In this document: positions 44,012 to 53,638 of the stretch, in pieces
How positions within the stretch are numbered: the first letter of the stretch is position 1
Layout of the letters: every line of letters starts with the position of its first letter
NCBI GenBank assembly: GCA_963824395.1
Contig: CAWGPF010000001.1
Span: forward strand, 1 to 64,000
DNA length: 64,000 nucleotides
Direction: 5' to 3'
Source of the DNA: 13-2-20CM-66-19 sp963824395
GTDB taxonomy: Bacteria; Pseudomonadota; Gammaproteobacteria; Steroidobacterales; Steroidobacteraceae
Made by a program: the position numbers and the translations under genes
The notes under the pieces: generated by a model
The model's input: only the letters and a program-made list of their open reading frames with translations
What the model was told of the DNA's origin: nothing
Databases searched by the model: none

Positions 44012-45508
44012 TCAGGGCGAGGCGCGGGCGTCGTGCCGCGCGGGGCCGCAGTAGCGCACTTGGCCGCCGCTCAGTTCGACCTCATGCGTGGCGCGGCGGC
44101 GCCACTCGCCGAACGTGTGCGCGGTGACGACGATGGCAGCACCCACGCCGGCGAGCCGCGCCAGCTCCGTGCCCAGCAGGCGGCGCGTCGCCGCATCGAG
44201 GCTGTCGAAGGGCTCATCGAGCAACAGCAGCCGCGGGCTGCCGACGATGGCGCGCGCAAACAGCACCCGACGGATCTGTCCGTAGGACAGCTCGCCCAAG
44301 GATCGCTCGGCCCAGCGCGCAAGGTGGAGCCGCCGCAGCACGCGCCGCGTCGCCTCCCGGTCGGCTTTCGTCGTCGCACGATGTATGCCGATGCTGCCGT
44401 GGCGGCCCGACAGCACGACATCATGGACCGTGGCGCTGCGCGGATAGCGAGCGTGCACGTACGGGGCGGCGATGCCGGTGCGGACGCGGAAGCGCTCCAG
44501 CGGCACGCCGCGGGCGATCCCGCGGCGTTCGATGATCCCGCCTGTGGCGACTCCATGATCGCCATAGAGCGTGCGCAGCAGGGTCGTCTTGCCGGCACCG
44601 TTACCACCGTGTATCACCCAGAATTCTCCCGGCCGCACCGTCAGCGAGACATCCCGCAGCGCGCAGCGCTCCTCCAGATACACGCAGGCCTTGCACATGC
44701 GCACCAGCGGCGCGCGGCGCGCAGCCACCGCGCCGGGCCTGCCAGCGGTGGCGCGAGCTGATGCCCCCGCATCCAGGCAGCGCCGCAGCGCCGCGGCGCG
44801 CAGGCGTCCCGCGTACACGACGCGGCCCTCCCGGAGCGCGAGAACGTGGGTCGCGCTCGCCGGCACGTCGGCGCCCTGGTGGGTGACGGTCACCACGGGC
44901 AGACGTCCCTTGAGGGTGGCGAGCCACCCGATCAGGCGCCGGTGATTTTCGCGATCGAGCCCGGTGAAGACCTCATCGAGCAGCAGCAGCCCCGGGCGCG
45001 AAATGAGGGCCCGGGCGAGAACGACCATGCGCCGCTCCCCGTAGGAGAGCTCGAGAAATTTGCGGCGCCTGAGCGCTGCGATACCCAGGCGCCCAAGGTG
45101 CGCCCTGACCCGCCGCCGCTGTGCCGTGCTCAGCGCCTCGGGCGGAATGTCCGTCCCGTGAATGCCGCTGCCCACAACCGCCTCAGCCGACAGGTCCCAG
45201 GCATAGCGCTGGTACTTGTCCTGGCGCTCGGGGCCGACGTAGGCGATGTGCTGCCTCACCTCGTAGGGCACCTCGTGCCACTCATCGTTCAGCCGCCAGC
45301 GCAGGCTGGCGTCGGCAGCCGACGAGGGACGCACGATACCGGCGATCACTTTCAGCAGTTGCGTCTTGCCGCTGCCGTTGCCGCCCACCAGCACCCAGCG
45401 CTCACCCGGGCGGATCCTCCAGTGGATCCGGTCGAGAACGCGCCGCCCCGCGCGGGTCAGGGTCATGCCACTCAGGCAGGTCGTGATGAGGGGGCGCGCC
45501 GTGCTCAT
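44012..45508 (-). CDS. Tandem ABC ATPase, ModF-like
   Basis: This encodes 498 aa from ATG 45508. It has two complete nucleotide-binding domains. Domain 1 has Walker A GGNGSGKTQ (about residue 42), signature LSYGERR and Walker B LLLLDE. Domain 2 has GGNGAGKTTLL (about 300), LSYGQIRR and LLLLDEPFD. The architecture and length match E. coli ModF, a molybdate-linked ABC protein of unknown mechanism. No membrane segment and no adjacent permease or ModE-type gene, so the transport role is open. Confidence 0.85.
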   Translation of the reverse strand: MSTARPLITTCLSGMTLTRAGRRVLDRIHWRIRPGERWVLVGGNGSGKTQLLKVIAGIVRPSSAADASLRWRLNDEWHEVPYEVRQHIAYVGPERQDKYQRYAWDLSAEAVVGSGIHGTDIPPEALSTAQRRRVRAHLGRLGIAALRRRKFLELSYGERRMVVLARALISRPGLLLLDEVFTGLDRENHRRLIGWLATLKGRLPVVTVTHQGADVPASATHVLALREGRVVYAGRLRAAALRRCLDAGASARATAGRPGAVAARRAPLVRMCKACVYLEERCALRDVSLTVRPGEFWVIHGGNGAGKTTLLRTLYGDHGVATGGIIERRGIARGVPLERFRVRTGIAAPYVHARYPRSATVHDVVLSGRHGSIGIHRATTKADREATRRVLRRLHLARWAERSLGELSYGQIRRVLFARAIVGSPRLLLLDEPFDSLDAATRRLLGTELARLAGVGAAIVVTAHTFGEWRRRATHEVELSGGQVRYCGPARHDARASP

Positions 45509-45555
45509 CCGTAACTCTAGCCTGATTAAGCGGCGCAGGTGCGCGCCGGCTGCGC

Positions 45556-48030
45556 CTAAGTGATCCTGAGCGTCACTGACACGACGTGCGTGATCGGGGA
45601 GGCATCGCCTGCACAGCTGCCCTTCAGCGAGATCGCATAGGTCCCGGCGGGCGTGCCGGTAGCAGCCGCGGGCGAACTGCCACCGCAGGAACCGAGCACG
45701 GCGAGCGCGCCGAGCAGGAGCGCGCGCAGCAGCAGAGGCGTGCGCCGCCGGTACGGTATCGCCAGCAGGAAGAGGACCGCGAGCACCGCCGAGACCGAGG
45801 TGAACCGTGCCGCGGTCAGTGCCGTGCGGGTATTTACGGTGAGCATGATGGTGCCGGCCGCGGCAAGTGAGGCCGGGCTCACCTCGCAGGTCGCCCCCGT
45901 GGCGCTCGCGGGCAGCTCGCAGCTGAAGTTCATCACGCTCGAAAATCCCGGGGACGTCGTGACCTCGACCGGCACGCTGCCCGACTCGCCGTGCGGGATG
46001 GTGAGCGAGGGCGCGCTGAGCGCGAAGTCCTCGATCGTGACGGGCGTGCCCGCCGAAAGACTCTGGTTGCGGGCGCTGTCGCCCGAATAGGCGGCGGCTA
46101 TGACGTGGCTCCCGTAGGTGGACAGGGGCGTCGTGAGTACCGCGCGCCCGTTCTGCACCGTCACGGGGTTGCCAAGGGCCGCATCGCCGTCGAAGAACTG
46201 CACCGTGCCGCCGAGCGCGGCGCCGGCACTCCCAGCAGTGACGAGCGCGGTGAGCGCGACCGGTGAGTTAAGCGGAGCTTCAGAGGATGCGGTGCTCACC
46301 ACGGTGGTGCTTGCGACCGCGCTCGGCAGCACCTGGATGGCCGCCATCATGCCGAGGTCCTCGTGGGACAGGATATGGCAGTGATAGACGAAGGTGCCCA
46401 CGATGTTGGCGGGGCGGAAGTCGATCAGCAGCTTCACACTCGGGTAAGGGCCGCTGCCACTCCAGTGCGGCACCGTGATCGTGTCGCGCAGCGCCGGATC
46501 GCTGAGGCTCTCACCGTTGATCGCGAGCGTCTGGAAACGCGTCTGGTGGATGTGGAAGACATGATCCTCGAGGGTACGGTTCTCGACGACCCACTCCTCC
46601 GTCGCGCCCTGATGCAGCACCACGCTCGGGGGCGCGCCCATCACGTAGGCGGTCGGCGTCTGCCCCTGCACCGTGATGTAATAGGCCGGACCCGGTGACT
46701 GCGTGGACTCGGAGAAGTACAGCAGCCGGCGGCTGGCGGCGGCGGCGGCGTTGAGGCTGGCAAAGCGCGTGAGGCGCACCGCGGTCCGCACCGCGCCAAG
46801 GCGCGCCGCTGCAGCCGCGGTGCCTGCCTGCGGGACGATGGTGGCGAGCGGACGCGCCGGCGTCACCGAGCCCGCCGCGCCGGTATCGATGGCCTGCGTG
46901 ACGAGCTGCCCCTGCTGGCCGGCCTTGGGCGTTACCGCGATGAATTCCGCGCGCGCACCGGGCCCGAGCACGATGCTCGTCTGCGTGAGCGCCTGGATCG
47001 AGCCGGTTCCCTGCCCGATGGGCACGCCATCGACCGCCACCACCTGCAGCGGCTGCGGCACGCCGCCGATCACGTACTGCAGCTGCATCTGGGTATCGGC
47101 GGCGGCGTTGAGTACCCGCCAGAACTCACTCGCACCGGCGGGGGTCTGGAGCACGGGGGTGGTGTAGGCCGGCGCGGTGACCGGCACGAAGTTGACGGAC
47201 AGGTCCAGCGCCGCCTGCCCGGCGGGGGGTGTCGGCGAGCCGGGCGCCGCAGGCGGCAGGCGCTGGTCGCGCAGCACGAACACCCGCTGCGTCAGATTCG
47301 CCACCTGCGGGTTGACGTTCTCGATCCCATCGACGATGAGGGCACCGGCCGCGCCGCCGAGGACCTGGCCGGCACTGAACCCGTGCGGGTGGGGGTGGTA
47401 CCAGTAAAGACCCGTCGGCTCATCGGCGGGAATCTGCACCGTGTAGTCAAAGACGTCCGCCGGCTGGACCAGGGTCGTGATCACTTCGTCCTGGTGACAG
47501 GTGGGCGCAACGTTCAGCCCGTGGAAGTGCAGGTTGGTCGTGGCCGGGCCCATCGCTCCGCCCGCGCAATCGTTGTTCGGGCCGTCGCTGGCCTGGTGGC
47601 CGTGCATCATCCTCGGCATGGCCGGCGAGGTTGCCGCTGCGCCGGCGGGCAGCGCGTTCTGGAAATGTATGACGAGCTCGTCACCCGGGTTCACGTGCAG
47701 TGTCGGTGACTCAAGTCCGGTGTCGGTCACGTAGCAGTAGCGGGTCAGCCCGGCCCGATCGACGGTGCTCTTGAACAGCAGCGTCAGTTCCAGCACGCCG
47801 TTCTGGCTGTGCAGGTCCGCCGGCGCCGGCAGCACGGAGCCGGGCGCAAAGCGCGGACAGATCGCATCGGCGGGGTCAGTACTCTGAGCCTGCGCACGCC
47901 CCGCCGCGGCGAGGGTAAGTGCCACCGCGAACAGCGACAGCAGCCGCACCATAGTCACGGGACTGCGCGGCCGGTGCAGCCACAGAAACACCAGGCCGTT
48001 GAAGGCGCGAGGCAGGGGCAAAACATCCAT
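45556..48030 (-). CDS. Multicopper oxidase with C-terminal Ig-like domains
   Basis: This encodes 824 aa from ATG 48030. An internal start at 47952 would put the signal peptide (MVRLLSLFAVALTLAAAG) first. The copper ligand motifs are visible: HFHGLN (about residue 168), HPHPHG (about 212), HIHQTRF (about 490) and HCHILSHEDLG (about 550). The C-terminal ~200 residues carry Ig-like repeats (FFDGDAALGNPVTVQNG), and a hydrophobic segment (AVLAVLFLLAIP) then a tail could anchor it. Laccase-like oxidation of phenols or metals in the periplasm or at the surface is expected. The extension is unusual for the family. Confidence 0.9.
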   Translation of the reverse strand: MDVLPLPRAFNGLVFLWLHRPRSPVTMVRLLSLFAVALTLAAAGRAQAQSTDPADAICPRFAPGSVLPAPADLHSQNGVLELTLLFKSTVDRAGLTRYCYVTDTGLESPTLHVNPGDELVIHFQNALPAGAAATSPAMPRMMHGHQASDGPNNDCAGGAMGPATTNLHFHGLNVAPTCHQDEVITTLVQPADVFDYTVQIPADEPTGLYWYHPHPHGFSAGQVLGGAAGALIVDGIENVNPQVANLTQRVFVLRDQRLPPAAPGSPTPPAGQAALDLSVNFVPVTAPAYTTPVLQTPAGASEFWRVLNAAADTQMQLQYVIGGVPQPLQVVAVDGVPIGQGTGSIQALTQTSIVLGPGARAEFIAVTPKAGQQGQLVTQAIDTGAAGSVTPARPLATIVPQAGTAAAAARLGAVRTAVRLTRFASLNAAAAASRRLLYFSESTQSPGPAYYITVQGQTPTAYVMGAPPSVVLHQGATEEWVVENRTLEDHVFHIHQTRFQTLAINGESLSDPALRDTITVPHWSGSGPYPSVKLLIDFRPANIVGTFVYHCHILSHEDLGMMAAIQVLPSAVASTTVVSTASSEAPLNSPVALTALVTAGSAGAALGGTVQFFDGDAALGNPVTVQNGRAVLTTPLSTYGSHVIAAAYSGDSARNQSLSAGTPVTIEDFALSAPSLTIPHGESGSVPVEVTTSPGFSSVMNFSCELPASATGATCEVSPASLAAAGTIMLTVNTRTALTAARFTSVSAVLAVLFLLAIPYRRRTPLLLRALLLGALAVLGSCGGSSPAAATGTPAGTYAISLKGSCAGDASPITHVVSVTLRIT

Positions 48031-48362
48031 TTACGCCGGATCCCAAACAGTCTTTGCGGGCGCGGAGCGCGCGCGTTATTTTCACGCATTGTACCGCAGC
48101 TTCTTCCCCGCGGCGCAGCGTCGCGCGCCGCGCCCCGCAGCCGGCTTCCCGCTTATGACAGAGCGGAGGGCTGCAACCCTGGTGCGCCACGCGCCGGATT
48201 CCCTGCGCCGCAACTGCCATTTGATGTTGCCGCAGGAGCCGCCGGCGGATGCGGGACGGCTGAAGTTCGCGGCAGTCGCAATGATTGCGTGCTTTGTGTA
48301 GAAGCTGTCTTCAGCCTGAGTCCTACACCGCAGGCAGCCACGCGAAAAAAGGAGCCCAGAAG

Positions 48363-48608
48363 ATGAACCTTCGTGTCCTGATCACTTCCGCCCTCCTCGG
48401 CGCCGCCGTGCTCGGTACGGCCCTGAGCCTGCACATCGAGCGCACCCAGGCCCAGCCGCTGCCTCTGGATGAATGCATCAACGTCGGCAACTCCGGCCCC
48501 ACCACCCGCCTGTGCCTGCATCAGTTCTCGGACCACTCCAAGTGCGTGGTGGCCGTCACCCGCGGCACCGAGACTGCCACGACCGACCTGTCCTGCAAGA
48601 TCAGCTAG
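48363..48608 (+). CDS. Small secreted cysteine-containing protein
   Basis: This encodes 81 aa from ATG 48363, with AAAGGAG upstream. The signal peptide ends about residue 31 (RTQAQP). The mature ~50 residues have four cysteines (LDECINV, RLCLHQ, SKCVVAV, LSCKIS), likely two disulfides. No family recognised. Confidence 0.7.
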   Translation: MNLRVLITSALLGAAVLGTALSLHIERTQAQPLPLDECINVGNSGPTTRLCLHQFSDHSKCVVAVTRGTETATTDLSCKIS

Positions 48609-48660
48609 CACGACGGCGGCGCACCACCGGCGCGCTTGTCGTGACAGCAGTCCGCGCGCG

Positions 48661-50157
48661 TCAGGCAGGCTTTACGTTGGCGTTCAGCCGGAAGAGATTG
48701 GCCGGGTCGTACTGCTTCTTGAGCGCGGCGAGGCGTGCGTAGTTGTCCCCGTAGGCAGCGTGGATGCGCGACTCGCGATCGTCGGTCGCGGCGAGATTGA
48801 CGTACTGGCCACGCGTATGCGGCTCGAGCCGGGCCCAGGAGCTGCGCACCCACTCGACGTCGTGTTCGTCCGCCGGCTGCGCCATCTTCCAGGCGGTGAA
48901 GATCCCAAGGTTGTGGGTCGCGCCCCGGTTGAAGTACGCCGTGGCCTGCGGCGCGACGCGACTGATGGCACCGCCCTGGTGCTGCAGCCACAGCACCCCG
49001 TGCTCCGAGGGCGCCGCCTCGATCACCTCGACCATGGTGTCGATGAGCGCCGGGGTGATGCCGTAGAGCGTCCCGCCCTTGCCATAGGAGCCCAGCGGAC
49101 TCACGCCGCGCAGGTCGGCGCTGCCCTGCAGCTTCGCGTACGGGGCGGGGCCGAGTTCATCCTTGAGGGGCTTGCCGAGCTTGCGCAGGGCGCTCACCGC
49201 GCGCTCGGCAGCGGCGGCCGGACCGCAGTAACAGACGTTGAAGGACAGCCAGCCCGGGTCGGAGGTGGTGGCGCCCTTCGCCATCGCCATATCGACATAC
49301 AGCTCATCGGGTGCGGCCGCGACCACTTCCGCGTAGCCGCGCAGGTGCTCGCGCGCGCCCGTGAAGGGCAACGTCAGGTCGCCGCCGTACATCAGCGGCG
49401 TGACCGGATGCAGGCGGAAGGTGAACGAGGTGACGACCCCGAAGTTACCGCCCCCGCCGCGCAGCGCCCACAGGAGGTCCTGATTCTGCGATTCCGACAC
49501 CCTGACCCAGTTGCCGTCGGCGGTGATCAGCTCCGCTTCGAGCAGGTTGTCGCAGGTGAGGCCGAACTTGCGTGCGATCCGCCCGACGCCGCCGCCGAGC
49601 GTGAGGCCGGCGACCCCGGTATCGGCCACCGTGCCTACGGGGGTCGCCAGTCCGAAGGCGAGCGCCTCGCGGTCCAGCTGACCGAGGAGCGCGCCGCCTT
49701 CCACCCGCGCGGTCCTGGCAACCGGATCCACTTCCACGGCGCGCATGGGCGAGACATCGATGACAAGGCCGCCGTCGCAGCCGGACTGACCTGAGAGGCT
49801 GTGGCCGCCGCCGCGCACCGCGGTCAGCAGTCCCCGCGCGGCCGCGAAGTTCACCGCGCCACGCACATCCGCAGCGCCGGCGCAGCGCGCGATGAGGGCG
49901 GGCTTGCGTTCGAAGGAAGGATTCCACAGACGTCGTGCGCTCTCGTAGCCGGGGTGCTCGGCGCTGATGAGCTCGCCGCGCAGGGCGGCGCGCAGTGCCT
50001 CGACATCCGCGCCCCTGAGGACCAGGGGTTTGCCGTCGAGGCCGACCGCGCTGATATCCGGAGTGTTGGCACCGGCGCCGGCGAGCGCCCGGCGCTGCGG
50101 CAGCGCCGCTGCGACCACACCCGCAAGTCCTGCGGCGCAGAAGGTTCTTCTTTTCAT
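48661..50157 (-). CDS. FAD-linked oxidase (BBE type), Tat-exported
   Basis: This encodes 498 aa from ATG 50157. The N-terminus is KRRTFCAAGLAGVVAAAL, a twin-arginine-like signal. The FAD-binding PCMH domain (about residues 75-250) has the FAD-attaching His in GGGHSLSG and the LTLGGGVG loop. The berberine-bridge-type cysteine is absent in the expected place (TVADTGVAG), so single covalent attachment is likely. The C-terminal BBE segment ends YDPANLFRLNANVKPA. It oxidises an alcohol or sugar. Substrate unknown. Confidence 0.9.
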   Translation of the reverse strand: MKRRTFCAAGLAGVVAAALPQRRALAGAGANTPDISAVGLDGKPLVLRGADVEALRAALRGELISAEHPGYESARRLWNPSFERKPALIARCAGAADVRGAVNFAAARGLLTAVRGGGHSLSGQSGCDGGLVIDVSPMRAVEVDPVARTARVEGGALLGQLDREALAFGLATPVGTVADTGVAGLTLGGGVGRIARKFGLTCDNLLEAELITADGNWVRVSESQNQDLLWALRGGGGNFGVVTSFTFRLHPVTPLMYGGDLTLPFTGAREHLRGYAEVVAAAPDELYVDMAMAKGATTSDPGWLSFNVCYCGPAAAAERAVSALRKLGKPLKDELGPAPYAKLQGSADLRGVSPLGSYGKGGTLYGITPALIDTMVEVIEAAPSEHGVLWLQHQGGAISRVAPQATAYFNRGATHNLGIFTAWKMAQPADEHDVEWVRSSWARLEPHTRGQYVNLAATDDRESRIHAAYGDNYARLAALKKQYDPANLFRLNANVKPA

Positions 50158-50300
50158 ACAGCCCCCGCAGCGTAACGTTACGCCCGAGGCTGCGCCGGAG
50201 GTCAGGCTCGCGTCAAGGGTGCGCCGCGGCAGGCGTCAGCGCGGACGGTCACACCGCCTGCGCCAACTCACGCGGCCCCGCAGCGCGGCGGAAGCTGCGC

Positions 50301-50927
50301 TCAGGGGAGCGAAGCGGTGTAGGTCACGCGCCCCGCATTGACGTTCACTCCGCCATAGGTGCCGGCAGGCGGTGCCGTGTTATTACTGTAGGTGTAGGCC
50401 CACTTGGCGTCCTGCTGCACCACCTTGCCGACCGCCGTCAGCGTCGAGGTGGTCGTAGCGCCGTCCGCCAGCGCCGGCGCCGCGAGCGTCGTGGCGGTCG
50501 TGTTGTGAGTGGCCGTGGTCGTGATCTTGGTGAAGCTGATGGTGTCGCCCGCGCCATCGGCGAGGGGTCCGGTGGTCGTGGAACTGAGCGTCACGTTGCC
50601 GTTGTTGGCAACGACGACCGCGGTCTCGACACCGCCGGTCAGGTCGCCGCCCGTGCCGGCGAGAACCCCGGTGCCAACCTGGGCCGCCGTCGGCGCCCAG
50701 GTGATCTCATCGATCGTCGCGAGCGTCGCATAGCCGCCGCTCGCCGTACCGGTGCCGCTGCCGACACGCAGGAACAGGAACTTCGGGATGGTGATCTGAA
50801 AGTCCACGTGTGCCGTGGCTGTCAGGGCGGTCGTGCCGGTCTGGAAGTTCGATTCGCCGCTGGCCGCCAGCGGCAACAGCAATACCGTACCTGCCAGCAG
50901 GCACCGGCTAACAAGAGAGGTCCGCAT
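50301..50927 (-). CDS. Secreted hypothetical protein, Thr/Ala-rich
   Basis: This encodes 208 aa from ATG 50927. The signal peptide ends about residue 24 (LAASGE). The mature protein is low-complexity (Thr, Ala, Gly) with strands such as VDFQITIPKFLFLRVGSG and ends GRVTYTASLP. The beta-rich composition recalls fimbrial or surface subunits. No family recognised with confidence. Confidence 0.6.
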   Translation of the reverse strand: MRTSLVSRCLLAGTVLLLPLAASGESNFQTGTTALTATAHVDFQITIPKFLFLRVGSGTGTASGGYATLATIDEITWAPTAAQVGTGVLAGTGGDLTGGVETAVVVANNGNVTLSSTTTGPLADGAGDTISFTKITTTATHNTTATTLAAPALADGATTTSTLTAVGKVVQQDAKWAYTYSNNTAPPAGTYGGVNVNAGRVTYTASLP

Positions 50928-51031
50928 GATGTTAGGTACCGGGTGCTTGAAGACGCCGGCAGCTTACCGGGCCGTACCCGGGGCGCCTGTGGCTTATGTC
51001 ACATTTCCAGGGCGTGCCGCCGCTGGCGCCC

Positions 51032-51538
51032 TCAGCGTGCGGCCGCGCGGTCGGAGTTCCAGGTGTCACCGATGATCAGCCAGCGCGTACCGCTGCGCCT
51101 GAACAGCGTCAACAGTTTCCCCTCATCGATCACGGCGCCGGACCTGTCGAGGATGCGATAGGTCTTCCACTGAAAGCCGAGGTCCCCGGAAGTCCCCGCG
51201 CGCCCGAGCGGTGCGTCCGTGACCGTGAGCCCGCCTTGTGAGAATGCCGGGCCGAGGCGCGAGAAGTATTCGCCGATCGCAGCCTTGCCCATGACCACCG
51301 GCAGCCCCGGCGCGCTCAGCACCGCATCGTCGGCGTAAAGCCCGGTGACGGCGCCGAAGTCCCCGGCGTTGTAGGCGCGCTTCCACGCGCTGCTGACGGC
51401 GTCGAGGGCCGCTTCACCCGCGGCCGCGGGCGCTGCCGTGCGCGTGCAGGCCACCAGGGCGAGACCGAGCAGCATCGGGAGCAGACCTGCGCATCCCCTG
51501 CGCATCCAGCTGCCCTGCGCTGCGTCGTTACTGTTCAT
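51032..51538 (-). CDS. SnoaL/DUF4440-like lipoprotein
   Basis: This encodes 168 aa from ATG 51538, with GGAGG upstream. The signal has a lipobox LVAC (Cys31). The mature part is a cystatin-like alpha+beta barrel (AWKRAYNAGDFGAVTGLYAD, then DLGFQWKTYRI) of the DUF4440/SnoaL-like family. Start and preceding ROK gene stop overlap by 11 bp, so the two are co-translated. Ligand unknown. Confidence 0.78.
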   Translation of the reverse strand: MNSNDAAQGSWMRRGCAGLLPMLLGLALVACTRTAAPAAAGEAALDAVSSAWKRAYNAGDFGAVTGLYADDAVLSAPGLPVVMGKAAIGEYFSRLGPAFSQGGLTVTDAPLGRAGTSGDLGFQWKTYRILDRSGAVIDEGKLLTLFRRSGTRWLIIGDTWNSDRAAAR

Positions 51539-52469
51539 GGCTCTTCCTCCTTTGGGCGTTCGCGGTCGTGTCGGGGTGCAGACTCTGCTGCGCGATTGCG
51601 ATGGCCCCGAGTGGGCCTGAGCGTTCTCCCAGTGCGGGCGGCACGACGAAGGCATCGCCCTGGGCCTCGATACGCGGTGCATGTGCGTAGCCTGCAAGAC
51701 TGCGCACGAGCGCCTGGCGCACGCGCGGCAGCAGGTGCGTCTGGCCGCCGAACACGCCGCCGCCGGCGACGATACGCTCGGGAGCCACCGTGAGGACCAG
51801 GTTGTGAAAGAGCGCAGCGAGGCTGTGGATGACCTCCTCCCAGGCCGGGTGTTCTGCGGGCAACTGGGCGGGGTCGACACCGACGCGCGCGCGGATGGCG
51901 GGCCCTGAAGCCAGACCCTCCACGCAGTCGCCGTGGAAGGGACAGTTCCCGGGCCAGCGGCTGCCTGCGAGCCGCGGCACGCGCTGGTGTCCGGCCTCTG
52001 AGTGCCCCATGCCCCGCAGCGTGCGCTGCCCGATCACGGTTCCGACGCCGACCCCGGTTCCGACCGTCACGTAGGTGAACGTCTGCAGACCGCGAGCGGC
52101 TCCCCAGCGACCCTCCGCCAGCGCGGCAGCATTGACGTCCGTGTCGAGGCCGGTCGGGACGCCGAATCCCCGGAAGGCACTCAGCAGCGCGACGTCATCC
52201 CAGCCTGGCTTGGGGGTACCGACTATCCCCCCGAACCGCGGCGAGTGCGGCTCGAGATCCAGCGGACCGAAACTCGCAAGCCCGAGTGCCGTGAAACCAT
52301 GTTCGCGCTGCCAGCGCGACAGCACCGCGTGAATGGCGGCCAGCGTCTCCTGCGGCGCCCCGGTGGCGACCCGCTGCTCCTCGCGGACATCGGATGGCCC
52401 ACTCGCCAGCAGGCACACGCACTTGGTGCCGCCGAGCTCCACCCCGGCCAGCAGCGCGCTCTCACCCAT
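51528..52469 (-). CDS. ROK-family sugar kinase (fructokinase-like)
   Basis: This encodes 313 aa from ATG 52469. The ATP-binding start is GVELGGTKCVCLLASG. Substrate and catalytic region: LDTDVNAAALAEGRWGA, TVGTGVGVGTVIG. The zinc-binding motif HQRV is followed by CPFHGDCVEGL, with Cys, His and Cys positions as in ROK fructokinases. It phosphorylates a hexose with ATP in the cytoplasm. It overlaps the next gene. The lipoprotein partner is an unusual companion. Confidence 0.9.
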   Translation of the reverse strand: MGESALLAGVELGGTKCVCLLASGPSDVREEQRVATGAPQETLAAIHAVLSRWQREHGFTALGLASFGPLDLEPHSPRFGGIVGTPKPGWDDVALLSAFRGFGVPTGLDTDVNAAALAEGRWGAARGLQTFTYVTVGTGVGVGTVIGQRTLRGMGHSEAGHQRVPRLAGSRWPGNCPFHGDCVEGLASGPAIRARVGVDPAQLPAEHPAWEEVIHSLAALFHNLVLTVAPERIVAGGGVFGGQTHLLPRVRQALVRSLAGYAHAPRIEAQGDAFVVPPALGERSGPLGAIAIAQQSLHPDTTANAQRRKSHEQ

Positions 52470-52798
52470 CAGCGGCGCGCTCCCTCGTCCGAGGTCGGCT
52501 GGCCGCGCCTGGTTTGACAGTGTTCTTGCGCGCGGAGCAGCATGTGTTTACTTCCTGAGGAATGCTCGGGTGAGACGACTAACGCGAAGGGCGGCATGGC
52601 AGCGACCCGGATAATGGCATCAGTGGCGGCCGCCGGAAGACCCGGCCTGCCCGCGGGACTCAAGGCTAAGAGTGCCGAAACTGCCCGCGCGCTGCCAGCG
52701 CAGACGGCAGCGGCCTCCCTTGCCCAGGGCACGCCTGCCCTGGCCCGCTCCCGCACGGAGCTATTGACATCGCTGCCGCCGCAGGCGCCCCGCGGCTC

Positions 52799-53053
52799 GT
52801 GAAGCACAAGGACGATGCGGTGCTGTTCAAGTCTGCGCTGCGCGCAGGCATCCGCTACGCGGAAGGTCGCGGCGCGGTGCAGTTCGAAGCCACCGACTCC
52901 TCCAGTGCCAAGGCGCTCTATGTCTACCGGCTGCTCGTACACGATCGGCTGATCGCACCCATGCCCGAGGAACAGGTCGGCGAGCGCAGCATCCGCCAGC
53001 GTCTCGCATCCTGGTATGCGCATCTGCCCGCCGGCCACCCGCTCATCGAATAA
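52799..53053 (+). CDS. Small hypothetical protein
   Basis: This encodes 84 aa from GTG 52799. No good ribosome binding site is seen, and the frame extends further upstream without ATG, so the start is uncertain. The sequence has a protein-like alternation (LFKSALRAGIRYAEGRGAVQ, KALYVYRLLVHDRLIAP, RQRLASWYAHLPAGHPL). No signal or membrane segment. Family unknown. Confidence 0.5.
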   Translation: MKHKDDAVLFKSALRAGIRYAEGRGAVQFEATDSSSAKALYVYRLLVHDRLIAPMPEEQVGERSIRQRLASWYAHLPAGHPLIE

Positions 53054-53207
53054 CCCGGTAGCCGAAGGTGCGTCCGCCGGCACTGCGCGCGCTGCGGCGC
53101 GGCGCAGCACCAGGCAGCGTGCGCTCGGCGGGCGCCCCGACTTGCCAGCACGCCGGGCGGGGACTAGCTTGGCGGCAGTCCCAAAAATAAGTAAGAAGGA
53201 GAACCTC

Positions 53208-53537
53208 ATGCGTCTGATTCTCATCAGCCTCTCGCTCAGCTGCGCCCTTGCGGCCTGCGGGGGTGCCAGCGGCTCCGGCCACGAGCCGAGCGAATCGGAA
53301 ATGAAGGAAGCCATGCTGGATGCGATGAATCACCCGCCCGGCGTGACCGTCAGCGACCCGGTGACCATCAAGTTCTTCAAGAAGGAGGCCTGCGATCCAC
53401 CCACCGCACAGGGATTCCGCTGCACGTTCGACGTCCAGGTCGCATCGGCCAACATCGGCGCGAGCATGTACAACAACGTCCCGTTCGGGTTCTTCTACAA
53501 GGAATCGGGCAAGTGGAACATGCGCCCGCCCTTCTGA
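53208..53537 (+). CDS. Small lipoprotein
   Basis: This encodes 109 aa from ATG 53208, with AAGGAG upstream. Lipobox LAAC (Cys17). The soluble domain has a Cys pair (KEACDPP, FRCTFDV) and a basic aromatic end (SGKWNMRPPF). Family unknown. Confidence 0.75.
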   Translation: MRLILISLSLSCALAACGGASGSGHEPSESEMKEAMLDAMNHPPGVTVSDPVTIKFFKKEACDPPTAQGFRCTFDVQVASANIGASMYNNVPFGFFYKESGKWNMRPPF

Positions 53538-53549
53538 TACGCGCTTGAC

Positions 53550-53579
53550 CCGGCCGCCCGGGGGAGACCGGGCGGCCGG
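53550..53579 (+). terminator. Strong GC-rich hairpin, candidate terminator
   Basis: CCGGCCGCCCGG pairs with CCGGGCGGCCGG around a GGGAGA loop, 13 bp after the lipoprotein stop and before the phosphoesterase gene. A 12-bp perfect stem without T-tract. Confidence 0.5.
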
Positions 53580-53638
53580 TGGCGCTGCGCGGGCACCGGC
53601 ACCCCGGGATGCGAGAGTGACAAGGAGTGTTCGGTCTC

